28,046 bases of DNA. Source: Armatimonadota bacterium. GTDB taxonomy: Bacteria; Armatimonadota; Fimbriimonadia; Fimbriimonadales; Fimbriimonadaceae. Position 1 is the stretch's first letter. Every line of letters starts with the position of its first letter. Made by a program: the position numbers and the translations under genes. The DNA is taken from assembly GCA_023392285.1 (NCBI GenBank), contig JAEVZK010000107.1, positions 1-28,046 on the forward strand, read 5' to 3'. Positions 20,293 through 27,198 of the stretch are shown here, piece by piece. The notes beneath the pieces were generated by a model. The model worked only from the letters and a program-made list of their open reading frames with translations. It was not told the DNA's origin and searched no databases.

Positions 20293-21495
20293 ATGCCGCT
20301 ATACGCCTACACAGCCATCGACCCATCGGGAAAGACGGTCAAATCAACCATCGAGGCCGACGATGAACGATTGGTTCTCTCAAAGCTGAGAGAGCAATCG
20401 CTCACCTGTACCGAGCTCAAGAAAGCATCGAAGTCTTCGATGAAGAGCTTCGGCAAAAAGAAGTTCAAGCCTAAGAGTCTTGTTGTCTTCTCGCGCCAGT
20501 TCGCGACGATGATCGACGCGGGCATTCCCATTCTTCGGTGCCTTGAAATACTTCAAGGCCAGATGAAAGATCCTGCTCTGAAGGAGACTCTGGAAGTGGT
20601 CGCTGCAGACGTCAAGGGCGGTATGCAGCTCAATGAGGCGCTGGCAAAGCATCCCCGGATCTTCAATAAGCTGTACGTTAACATGATCAGGGCCGCCGAA
20701 TTGGGAGGCATTCTCGACACGATTCTGGACCGCCTCGCAGGCTTCCTAGAGTACGAGAACGAGATCAAGTCAAAGATCAAGAGCGCGATGATGTATCCCG
20801 TCCTGGTGCTCTGTTTCTCGCAGATCATGCTGTTTGCCTTGTTCTCATTCGTTCTGCCGAAGTTCAAAGAGATCTTCAACGGTATGGACGTGGAGATGCC
20901 ACCGGTCACGGCGGCACTCTTCGCTCTCGGCGACTTCATGCAGGGGCACTGGTGGATGATCATCCTTGCTGGCATTGCTGCCTTCTTCGGGATGAAGACC
21001 TACGCAAAGACTCCGAAGGGACGCTACCAATTCGACCTGGTAAAGCTAAAGCTGCCGATCGTCGGTGAACTCGCGCTCAAAATGAGTGTTGCTCGTTTCA
21101 GCCGAACCTTTGGAACGCTGATCAACTCGGGTGTTCCGATGATGCGAAGCCTTGAAATTGTCGGCGAGACTTTGGGCAACCGAGTTTTGACCGAAGCGAT
21201 CGACGCAACTCGGATGAGTATACGGGAAGGAAACAAGCTTTCTGCGCCGCTCGCAAGCTCGGGCTTGTTCCCCAATATGGTGACCACGATGATCGATATC
21301 GGTGAGGAGTCGGGTCGATTGTCGGAGATGCTCGTGAAAGTGGGCGACTTTTACGATCAAGAGGTTGAAACCACGGTTAAAGGCTTGACCAGCATGATCG
21401 AGCCAATGCTCATTATCTTCCTTGGCGTGGTCGTGGGCTTTATTGCGATCTCGATTATGACGCCAATCTTCAAGTTAGTTAACAGCGTCAAGTAA
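20293..21495 (+). CDS. pilC: Type IV pilus / type II secretion inner membrane platform protein (PilC/GspF)
   Basis: A 400-aa polytopic inner membrane protein that forms the platform of type IV pilus or type II secretion machines and contacts the cytoplasmic ATPase. The start MPLYAYTAIDPSGKTVKSTI is the standard family N-terminus; the longer frame from 20197 is not needed. It has two T2SSF domains: first KSLVVFSRQFATMIDAGIPI with MIRAAELGGILDTILDRLA, second MSVARFSRTFGTLINSGVPM with TMIDIGEESGRLSEMLVKVG. Membrane helices are near 180-205 (YPVLVLCFSQIMLFALFSFV), 225-245 and 370-395 (PMLIIFLGVVVGFIAISIMT). No pilB or pilT gene is nearby. The sigma/GGDEF gene follows after 72 bp. Confidence 0.95.
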   Translation: MPLYAYTAIDPSGKTVKSTIEADDERLVLSKLREQSLTCTELKKASKSSMKSFGKKKFKPKSLVVFSRQFATMIDAGIPILRCLEILQGQMKDPALKETLEVVAADVKGGMQLNEALAKHPRIFNKLYVNMIRAAELGGILDTILDRLAGFLEYENEIKSKIKSAMMYPVLVLCFSQIMLFALFSFVLPKFKEIFNGMDVEMPPVTAALFALGDFMQGHWWMIILAGIAAFFGMKTYAKTPKGRYQFDLVKLKLPIVGELALKMSVARFSRTFGTLINSGVPMMRSLEIVGETLGNRVLTEAIDATRMSIREGNKLSAPLASSGLFPNMVTTMIDIGEESGRLSEMLVKVGDFYDQEVETTVKGLTSMIEPMLIIFLGVVVGFIAISIMTPIFKLVNSVK

Positions 21496-21519
21496 CGACG
21501 CCACAACAATCAGTTTCAC

Positions 21520-21540
21520 GGGCGGCACGGATTGCCGCCC
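21520..21540 (+). repeat. Intercistronic hairpin between pilC and the sigma gene
   Basis: GGGCGGCA-cggat-TGCCGCCC is a perfect 8-bp stem with a 5-nt loop, 25 nt after the pilC stop. There is no T-run after it. It may stabilise the pilC mRNA or weakly attenuate transcription into the sigma gene. Confidence 0.55.
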
Positions 21541-21567
21541 AGGAAAGACAAATCAACGGAGTGATGA

Positions 21568-22839
21568 ATGTCTGAATTTTTGAGTCTGCATCAAGATGCA
21601 GAAGGTCTGGTCATGAGATACCTTCAGAAGCCATCGGCTGATCTGAAGGACCTGATTATGGTCCAGTACGCCAACATGGTCGAGCGAACTGCGAGGCGGT
21701 TTGCCGGAATCGAGCCCTTTGAGGATCTCGTGCAGGTTGGCTTTATTGGTCTATTGAATGCGTTGGGCAAGTTCGATCCCGAGGCGGGGGTTCGCTTCAA
21801 CACGTACGCGACATACCTTGTTGCGGGAGAGATCAAGCATTACCTGCGAGATCGTGCTCAGACGATTCGCCATCCCGCCTGGCTGCAGGAGCTGCGCCAC
21901 AAGGTGAATAAGGCGGCAGGGCTGCTGCACCAGTCGTTGGGCCGCGTTCCAACCGAGCGAGAAATCGCCGACGAAATCGGAGTCACGGAGACGGCGGTGA
22001 AAGAAGTTTTCCAGACTGGTGAGATGCTTCGAGTCGCTTCCCTCGATGCTGCGGCACAAGGCGAAGACGATGGCACGAGCGAGGTCGAGAAGCTCGATGC
22101 GGCTCAGTTCTGCCCAGAGCAGCTTAGCGTCGAAGATCGCGTCGTCCTCGAGCACGCGATGAAACAGCTTCGGGAGTTGGAGCGGCAGGTTCTATATCAT
22201 TTCCATTTTGATTCGATGAATCAAACGGAGATTGCGGCGAAGCTCGGGATCTCGTGCAACTACGTCAGCCACATCTTGCGACAGTCGCTCTCCAAGCTCA
22301 GAAAGATCTTGAGCACGGAGGAAGATAAAGATCGGATGCTGCGACGTCAGACCGGCTCGGTGGATTACGACATCATCAATCCTGAGACAGGCGCATATAC
22401 CGAAACCTATTTCGTATCTCGCCTCACAGAAGAGATTCATCGCGCTTCGGCTGCGAACGGGCATGTCGCCCTGGTGCTCGTCGAATTCGAAGGTCTTGAG
22501 GGCATGCGAGCGTTTTACGGGGAGCAATCGGTCACCGACTTCATGGCGGATGCGGCTGAATTCTTCAAGTCCAATGTTCGACGGCTCGACGTGGTCGCAC
22601 ATAACGGCGTCAGCGGATTCGGCGTTATTCTCCCGTCGACCGGCAGCAACGTGCTGCTCGTTCGAAAGCGCTTGATTGCGAAGATCGCCTCATGGCTGAA
22701 CACGCGGGTTGCAGCGACAGCTGGCATCAAGGTTCACCTTGGCCATTCTTGCTCGCCCGAAATGGGACGGACCGCACAAGAGCTGATCGCTGCGGCACTC
22801 CTGCATCCGGCTGACGAGGAGATCGCTCGAGCCTCGTAA
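21568..22839 (+). CDS. Sigma-70 family RNA polymerase sigma factor fused to a degenerate GGDEF domain
   Basis: A 423-aa protein with GGAG 6 nt before the ATG. Residues 30-103 form sigma region 2 (MVQYANMVERTARRFAGIEP, DLVQVGFIGLLNALGKFDP, GVRFNTYATYLVAGEIKHYL, TIRHP). Residues 105-150 form region 3 (GRVPTEREIADEIGVTETAV). Residues 195-250 form region 4 with the helix-turn-helix MNQTEIAAKLGISCNYVSHI. This is the SigB/SigF-like type. Residues 270-421 look like a GGDEF domain: NPETGAYTETYFVSRLTEEI, ALVLVEFEGLEGMRAFYGEQ, FFKSNVRRLDVVAHNGVSGF, GVILPSTGSNVLLVRKRL. The signature R-[YLF]-G-G-D-E-F is replaced by HNGVSGFGV, so no diguanylate cyclase activity is expected; it may instead sense c-di-GMP, GTP or a partner. 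Confidence 0.88.
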   Translation: MSEFLSLHQDAEGLVMRYLQKPSADLKDLIMVQYANMVERTARRFAGIEPFEDLVQVGFIGLLNALGKFDPEAGVRFNTYATYLVAGEIKHYLRDRAQTIRHPAWLQELRHKVNKAAGLLHQSLGRVPTEREIADEIGVTETAVKEVFQTGEMLRVASLDAAAQGEDDGTSEVEKLDAAQFCPEQLSVEDRVVLEHAMKQLRELERQVLYHFHFDSMNQTEIAAKLGISCNYVSHILRQSLSKLRKILSTEEDKDRMLRRQTGSVDYDIINPETGAYTETYFVSRLTEEIHRASAANGHVALVLVEFEGLEGMRAFYGEQSVTDFMADAAEFFKSNVRRLDVVAHNGVSGFGVILPSTGSNVLLVRKRLIAKIASWLNTRVAATAGIKVHLGHSCSPEMGRTAQELIAAALLHPADEEIARAS

Positions 22840-22846
22840 AAGACCA

Positions 22847-22874
22847 AAGCCCAGGTTCACTCCGACCTGGGCTT
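22847..22874. terminator. Bidirectional terminator between the sigma gene and the convergent secreted protein
   Basis: AAGCCCAGGT-tcactccg-ACCTGGGCTT is a perfect 10-bp stem with T-rich sequence on both exits (TTCT on one side, TTTGGTCTTTT on the other strand). It starts 8 nt after the sigma stop. The stop codon of the convergent gene lies in the loop, and its last codons are in the stem. Confidence 0.75.
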
Positions 22875-23873
22875 CTCCTGGCCACCTCGCCGCCAAGTGG
22901 CGAGGGTTGCCAGGCGCTCTCGGTCGAGCAGCCATGCCTGAGTTGGGCTTGAAATCGGGCTCCAAACGACGACACCCTCTGCGGTTACGCGGAGCGAAGA
23001 ATTGGATGGTAGGCGCGTCTGAATTCCCGACCAGGTGTTTTGAAGGACCGCGCCGTCTGAGGTTGAGAGAACGACGAAGTCGGTCGAGCTCTGGTCGGCA
23101 AATCGCATCCTTGTTCTGCCCTCACAAAGAATCTTGCGCCGGAGATTGTCCATGCTGAGGCTTCCCGCGATGGTAGTGTCGTAAACCGTTGTTTCGGTAA
23201 ACACCACCTGTTGCTGATCGGTTCGGTGAATCGTCAGGAGCGTGTTGCCAAGGGTGGTGAACCTGAGATGGTTACCCTCTTTCGGTAATTCGACCAACCC
23301 CCAACGGTCGGGCCGGCTGGCAAAATAGGCGAGGTTGCCATGCCACACGAACAGGTTCTCGTCGATGGCATGGGTGGACCCTGAGAGCGCATGGGCACGG
23401 GCTATGAATTGAGGTACGGGAGGCTTGTCACGCAGGTTGATGCGAAAAAGCCCCTCGTATGCTGGCGATCCGCGCCTATCCCAGCGCACCAGGAAGTAGA
23501 CGTGATCTCCGATGCGTTGCGCGCCAGACAAGGCGGACGCTCGGCGGTGGAGATGTCCCGCCGCTAAGTCGGCGATGTTCTTCTTGATTTCTGCCCGGGT
23601 GAAAGCCTTGGGGGAGGTCAAAAAATCTGGAAAGGTGGTGCTTCGCAAGTTTCCCGCATGGCGAATCGATAATCCACGGTCGTCCCAAACGGCAAAGGTG
23701 TTATCCTTACGAAACGGGGAAACAAGCTTCGGCGAGGTGGAGAGCAGCTTCAGCGGAGCGATGACTTTAACTGAGCCGTTTCTGATGATGAAGTTTTCTT
23801 CGAAGTAGGTTAACGTCGGCGCTGCCTGAACTTGGCCTACGAACAAAGCCATACAACTTAGGAACTGGCTCAT
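22857..23873 (-). CDS. Secreted protein of unknown function
   Basis: A 338-aa protein with a probable signal peptide (MSQFLSCMALFVGQVQA, cleavage before APTL). An internal ATG at residue 8 would also keep a hydrophobic start. The rest is beta-rich with repeating aromatic/Asp strands (TFAVWDDRGLSIRHAG, HVYFLVRWDRRGSPAYEGLF, LFVWHGNLAYFASRPDRWGL, DFVVLSTSDGAVLQNTWSGI), which would fit a beta-propeller-like fold; no family is recognised. The C-terminal residues EKPRSE are encoded inside the stem of the terminator shared with the sigma gene. It diverges from the small Cys-rich protein, with 14 bp between starts. Confidence 0.7.
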   Translation of the reverse strand: MSQFLSCMALFVGQVQAAPTLTYFEENFIIRNGSVKVIAPLKLLSTSPKLVSPFRKDNTFAVWDDRGLSIRHAGNLRSTTFPDFLTSPKAFTRAEIKKNIADLAAGHLHRRASALSGAQRIGDHVYFLVRWDRRGSPAYEGLFRINLRDKPPVPQFIARAHALSGSTHAIDENLFVWHGNLAYFASRPDRWGLVELPKEGNHLRFTTLGNTLLTIHRTDQQQVVFTETTVYDTTIAGSLSMDNLRRKILCEGRTRMRFADQSSTDFVVLSTSDGAVLQNTWSGIQTRLPSNSSLRVTAEGVVVWSPISSPTQAWLLDRERLATLATWRRGGQEKPRSE

Positions 23874-23887
23874 ATCTGGAAAGACGA

Positions 23888-24130
23888 ATGGAATGCAGAG
23901 ACTGTGCGAGATGGGACAGTGAAGGACGCAAATGCCTCGACGGCAAGATCAATCCGCACAACTGGGAGAATGCGGTGAGCGTAGCGCAAATTTTTGGAAT
24001 GCGCTCGATCTGCATCTTCAATGATTATCGCGAGCGGCTTGTCCATTGCAGAACCCCAATTGCACCGGGGGAGACGCCGCCAGCATCCGGGCCGGTTCGC
24101 ACGCGGAGAACGCCGCGCAGGCTTTACTGA
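23888..24130 (+). CDS. Small Cys-containing protein of unknown function
   Basis: An 80-aa ORF beginning MECRDCARWDSEGRKCLDGK, followed by INPHNWENAVSVAQIFGMRS and ICIFNDYRERLVHCRTPI. The C-x2-C and further Cys residues near the N-terminus suggest a small zinc-binding or redox module, and the composition is that of a real protein up to about residue 58. The last 20 residues are Pro/Arg-rich and may be less constrained. A weak GGAAAG lies 5 nt before the ATG. It sits between the divergent secreted protein and the pnp terminator. Family not recognised; the coding call rests on composition and placement. Confidence 0.55.
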   Translation: MECRDCARWDSEGRKCLDGKINPHNWENAVSVAQIFGMRSICIFNDYRERLVHCRTPIAPGETPPASGPVRTRRTPRRLY

Positions 24131-24134
24131 GAGG

Positions 24135-24163
24135 AAAAAAGCAGGGGCGAAGCCCCTGCTTTT
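24135..24163. terminator. pnp: Strong bidirectional terminator after pnp
   Basis: AGCAGGGGC-gaa-GCCCCTGCT (24140-24160) is a perfect 9-bp stem flanked by AAAAAA on the left and TTTT on the right, so it can end transcription from either side. For pnp, read on the reverse strand, it ends in a T6 run 22 nt after the stop codon. It also ends the small Cys-rich gene. Confidence 0.9.
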
Positions 24164-24184
24164 GATCATGACTCTTCTGCCGGA

Positions 24185-26608
24185 CTAACGCCGGGGCCGG
24201 AATCGAGCGTTTACGCTCTCGTCGTCATCGCCGCGTTCGCGCTTCGGGAACGCATCTGGAACTTCGGGCGCGCGCTCATCTCGCTCAGCTGCGACGGTGT
24301 CGCCGCCTTCACGGTTGCCGCTACGCTCTTCACGAGGTCCTCGGTCGCGGTCACGATCTCGCCCACCCCGGTCTCGATCTCGTCCGCCGCGATCTCCTCG
24401 ATCACCACGTCCTCGATCGCGGCCATTCCGGTCGCCGCCTCGTCCACCTCGGTCTCTTCCCCCGCCACCTGTGCTGGCGGGCGGAGTCGCTCCTTCGTTC
24501 TCACCCATATTTGGGTGCGTCTGAGCAATGCCGAGGGCTGTCAGGTTGATGCGGCCCTGCGAGTCCACTTCAAAAACCTTGACGTTAACTTTTTCGCCAA
24601 GTTGAACGACATCGTCTGGACGTCGGGTACCACCCGGAACCAGGTGATCTGTGGGAATCAAACCTTCTTTGCCCGGCATGTATTCGACCATCGCACCGCG
24701 GCCCATCAAGCGGGTGATGGTGGCATTTTGGAATTCGGTGCCGACCGCAACTTCCTCGGTTAGGCCCTTAATCCACTCGATCGCGCTGCGCACTTGATCG
24801 GTGTTGTTGCCTCCGACCAGGACGGTGCCATCTTGCTGAATATCGATCGAAGCTCCGGTTTCTGCCGTGATCTTCTTGATCACTGCACCGCCCGGTCCAA
24901 TCACCGCGCCAATCTTTTCGGGATTGATCTTGATCGTGGTGACTTGGGGAGCGGAATCGGCAACGTTCTCGCGAGGCGCGGAGATCGCTTCCTCGATCAC
25001 GTCGAGAATCTGGAATCGAGCCGTCTTTGCTTGAGCAAGGGCTCGGGTGAGGACATCCTCCGGAAGTCCTTCCAGCTTGGTGTCCAACTGGAGTGCCGTG
25101 ATTCCGTTTCGAGTACCGGCAACTTTGAAGTCCATGTCGCCGCAGAAGTCTTCCATGCCGATGATATCGGTAAGGACTTTGAACGTTTTCCCGTCGCTCA
25201 TGAGGCCCATGGCGATGCCCGCAACTGGCGCTTTGATCTTGATGCCAGCATCCATGAGGGCGAGCGTAGAGCCGCAGACAGAGGCCATGGATGTGGAGCC
25301 GTTGCTCTCGAGCACTTCGCTTTGGAGCAGAAGCGTGTACGGAAAGTCGGGATCATCGAGCGGAATCATCGGCAGCAACGCACGCTCGGCGAGCGCGCCA
25401 TGTCCGATCTCTCTTCGTCCGGGGCCCCTGGAAGGTCGAACTTCACCAACTGAATAAGCAGGGAAGTTATAAAAGTGCATATAGCGCTTGTTCTCAACTT
25501 CCTCGATGCCATCCATGGTCTGCGCCTCATTCGGCAATCCCAAGGTGGCAACGGTCATCACCTGAGTTTGGCCTCGGGTGAAAAGACCTGAACCGTGAAC
25601 CTTCGGCAGAAGTCCGGCGATTGCTTCGAGTGGTCTAATCTGATCGAGCTTGCGACCGTCTGGGCGCTGATCTTTATCGATGATGAGTTCTCGGACGGTG
25701 CCTTTCACGACGCTGTCCACCGCTTCGCTGAGCTGTGCGAGCATTTCGGGCTGCCCCTCATACTTCGGCTTGAGCTTGGCGACGATATCCTTCTTCATAT
25801 CGTCGAGCGCCGATTCACGGACTGCCTTGTCGGACTGGATCAAGCTCTTCGCAATCTCCTTTCCGTAATCTTTCTTGATGGTCTTCTTCAGATTTTCGTC
25901 AATCTCGTGCAGTTCAACTTTGCGCTTTTCTTTGCCTGCCTCTTTCGCAAATTTTTCGATTTCGGTGGCGATGAGCCGGATCGCTTCATGAGCGAAGGCA
26001 AGCGCCTTTGCCATGTCCTCTTCGGAAACTTCGGTGGCTCCGGCTTCGACCATGGAAATTGCATCCTTGTGGCCAGCAACTACCAGGTCGAGATCGGAAA
26101 TTTTCTGCTCAGCGATTGACGGAAAAAGGACGAATTCGCCGTCCAATCGTCCCACCCGGACACCCGCGATGATCTTCGTCGCTGGAATATCACTGACGGC
26201 AAGGGCAGCGCCACCAGCGATAATGGCGAGGACGTCGGGCGGACAGCCCTGATCGACCGCAAAGGGCATGGCGATGACTTGAATGTCGTGGCGAAGGCCC
26301 TTGGGGAAACATGGGCGGATCGGACGATCCATCAAGCGGCTGACGAGTGTTGCTTTCTCGGAAGGTCGGCCGCCTCGTTTGACGAACCCGCCGGGAATCT
26401 TTCCGACGGCATATTTGCGCTCTTCGTAGTCGCAGACCAGCGGTAAGAAATCAATGCCTTCGCGGGGATTTTCGGACATCGTAGCGACGCCGAGGATTAC
26501 GGTTTCGCCCATGCCGAGAAGAACGGCGCCGCCAGCTTGATTTGCTACACGGCCGGATTCGAGAGAGATGGTCTTTCCGCCAACCTCAAACTCGTGAGAA
26601 TGTATCAT
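24185..26608 (-). CDS. pnp: Polyribonucleotide nucleotidyltransferase (PNPase) with an RG/RD-rich C-terminal tail
   Basis: An 807-aa exoribonuclease that degrades RNA 3' to 5' by phosphorolysis. The start MIHSHEFEVGGKTISLESGR is chosen because TGGAGG lies 6 nt upstream and the family begins here; the frame extends 28 codons further without support. Domains: first RNase PH domain 10-140 (KYAVGKIPGGFVKRGGRPSE, DRPIRPCFPKG), a helical domain 235-310, second RNase PH domain 320-545 (QRPDGRKLDQIRPLEAIAGL, SEVLESNGSTSMASVCGSTL, and the catalytic Asp region GDMDFKVAGTRNGITALQLD), KH domain 555-600 (GAVIGPGGAVIKKI) and S1 domain 622-693. The remaining 110 residues are Gly/Arg/Asp-rich and disordered (DRGGRDRDRGG). 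It lies downstream of rpsO, the classical order. Confidence 0.97.
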   Translation of the reverse strand: MIHSHEFEVGGKTISLESGRVANQAGGAVLLGMGETVILGVATMSENPREGIDFLPLVCDYEERKYAVGKIPGGFVKRGGRPSEKATLVSRLMDRPIRPCFPKGLRHDIQVIAMPFAVDQGCPPDVLAIIAGGAALAVSDIPATKIIAGVRVGRLDGEFVLFPSIAEQKISDLDLVVAGHKDAISMVEAGATEVSEEDMAKALAFAHEAIRLIATEIEKFAKEAGKEKRKVELHEIDENLKKTIKKDYGKEIAKSLIQSDKAVRESALDDMKKDIVAKLKPKYEGQPEMLAQLSEAVDSVVKGTVRELIIDKDQRPDGRKLDQIRPLEAIAGLLPKVHGSGLFTRGQTQVMTVATLGLPNEAQTMDGIEEVENKRYMHFYNFPAYSVGEVRPSRGPGRREIGHGALAERALLPMIPLDDPDFPYTLLLQSEVLESNGSTSMASVCGSTLALMDAGIKIKAPVAGIAMGLMSDGKTFKVLTDIIGMEDFCGDMDFKVAGTRNGITALQLDTKLEGLPEDVLTRALAQAKTARFQILDVIEEAISAPRENVADSAPQVTTIKINPEKIGAVIGPGGAVIKKITAETGASIDIQQDGTVLVGGNNTDQVRSAIEWIKGLTEEVAVGTEFQNATITRLMGRGAMVEYMPGKEGLIPTDHLVPGGTRRPDDVVQLGEKVNVKVFEVDSQGRINLTALGIAQTHPNMGENEGATPPASTGGGGRDRGGRGGDRNGRDRGRGDRGDRGGRDRDRGGRDRDRDRGPREERSGNREGGDTVAAERDERAPEVPDAFPKRERGDDDESVNARFRPRR

Positions 26609-26614
26609 TTTTTG

Positions 26615-26633
26615 CCTCCAATGCATGTGGAGG
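26615..26633 (-). promoter_or_regulatory. pnp: Hairpin that masks the pnp Shine-Dalgarno sequence
   Basis: On the reverse strand CCTCCA (26633-26628), a 7-nt loop, then TGGAGG (26620-26615), the ribosome site of pnp. The 6-bp perfect pairing would cover the whole Shine-Dalgarno sequence. The ATG follows after 6 nt. Confidence 0.6.
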
Positions 26634-26645
26634 TATTCGGCTTCA

Positions 26646-26713
26646 AGGTGTTGAGGTATTGATCTCCTCGATCCGTGGACGTCGGGGTCCAATACCCCAA
26701 GACCTCAACACCT
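26646..26713 (-). repeat. Long inverted repeat between rpsO and pnp
   Basis: AGGTGTTGAGGT (26646-26657) and ACCTCAACACCT (26702-26713) are perfect 12-bp arms; inside them GGTATTG (26655-26661) and CAATACC (26690-26696) can also pair. There is no T-run after the stem on the reverse strand, so it is not a standard terminator. It is placed where E. coli has its RNase III site between rpsO and pnp. Confidence 0.65.
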
Positions 26714-26722
26714 AATACCTGG

Positions 26723-27004
26723 TTAACGGGGCTTTACTTCGCGGATGCCGAGCTTCTTGATCAGTGCACGGTATCTCTCGATATCGGTTCGTCGCAGATA
26801 GCCTTCCAGGCGGCGACGCTTTCCGACGAGAATCATCAGCCCGCGGCGCGAGTGAAAATCCTTCTTGTTTCGTCGGAGATGGTCGGTAATCTGAAGAATA
26901 CGTGCTTGCATGAGGGCAATCTGCACCTCAGGAGAGCCTGTATCGCCATCTTTGGTGGCGTTGTCTTTGATCACTTCTTGCTTTCGAGTCGTTTCAAGCG
27001 GCAT
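26723..27004 (-). CDS. rpsO: 30S ribosomal protein S15
   Basis: A 93-aa protein that binds 16S rRNA early in assembly of the small subunit platform. It reads MPLETTRKQEVIKDNATKDG, then DTGSPEVQIALMQARILQIT, DHLRRNKKDFHSRRGLMILV, GKRRRLEGYLRRTDIERYRA and LIKKLGIREVKPR, the complete S15 with the conserved GSPEVQ and HSRRGL motifs. An ATG at 27043 would add 13 residues not usual for S15, so 27004 is preferred. A GGAG lies 14-15 nt upstream, further than usual. It has its own promoter at 27084-27112 and is followed by pnp after 114 bp. Confidence 0.96.
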   Translation of the reverse strand: MPLETTRKQEVIKDNATKDGDTGSPEVQIALMQARILQITDHLRRNKKDFHSRRGLMILVGKRRRLEGYLRRTDIERYRALIKKLGIREVKPR

Positions 27005-27083
27005 TTGTAAAGTATTTGCTCCAATCTGCTGAGGCTTTCGCATTCTGTTGGCCGCTCTGCGCAGGCTCCCCCTAAACTAAGAG

Positions 27084-27112
27084 ATGTTATCTCTGGAGGG
27101 GCCTCCGGACAA
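27084..27112 (-). promoter_or_regulatory. rpsO: rpsO promoter: -35 TTGTCC, 17-bp spacer, -10 TAACAT
   Basis: On the reverse strand TTGTCC (27112-27107) and TAACAT (27089-27084) are 17 bp apart. Transcription would start near 27077, leaving a leader of about 70 nt before rpsO. The leader could carry S15 autoregulation, but I cannot draw a convincing fold. Confidence 0.5.
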
Positions 27113-27181
27113 CGGCAAACCGCATGGCTCCGGCCTCAACCGCCTAATATACCTGATCCGATTTCCCCTTTTGCGCACGGG

Positions 27182-27187
27182 TAACCT
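27182..27187 (+). promoter_or_regulatory. -10-like hexamer TAACCT upstream of pheS
   Basis: TAACCT lies 11 nt before the ATG at 27199, so the leader would be only a few bases. A stronger TAATAT at 27145-27150 is an alternative that would give a leader of about 40 nt. No -35 is clear for either. Confidence 0.35.
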
Positions 27188-27198
27188 GCTTTTCTTCC

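Noticed and set aside
24794..25453. 219-codon open frame on the plus strand opposite pnp
   Set aside because: It is the complement of well-conserved PNPase coding sequence and shows no family features of its own; long antisense frames are common in G+C-rich genes.
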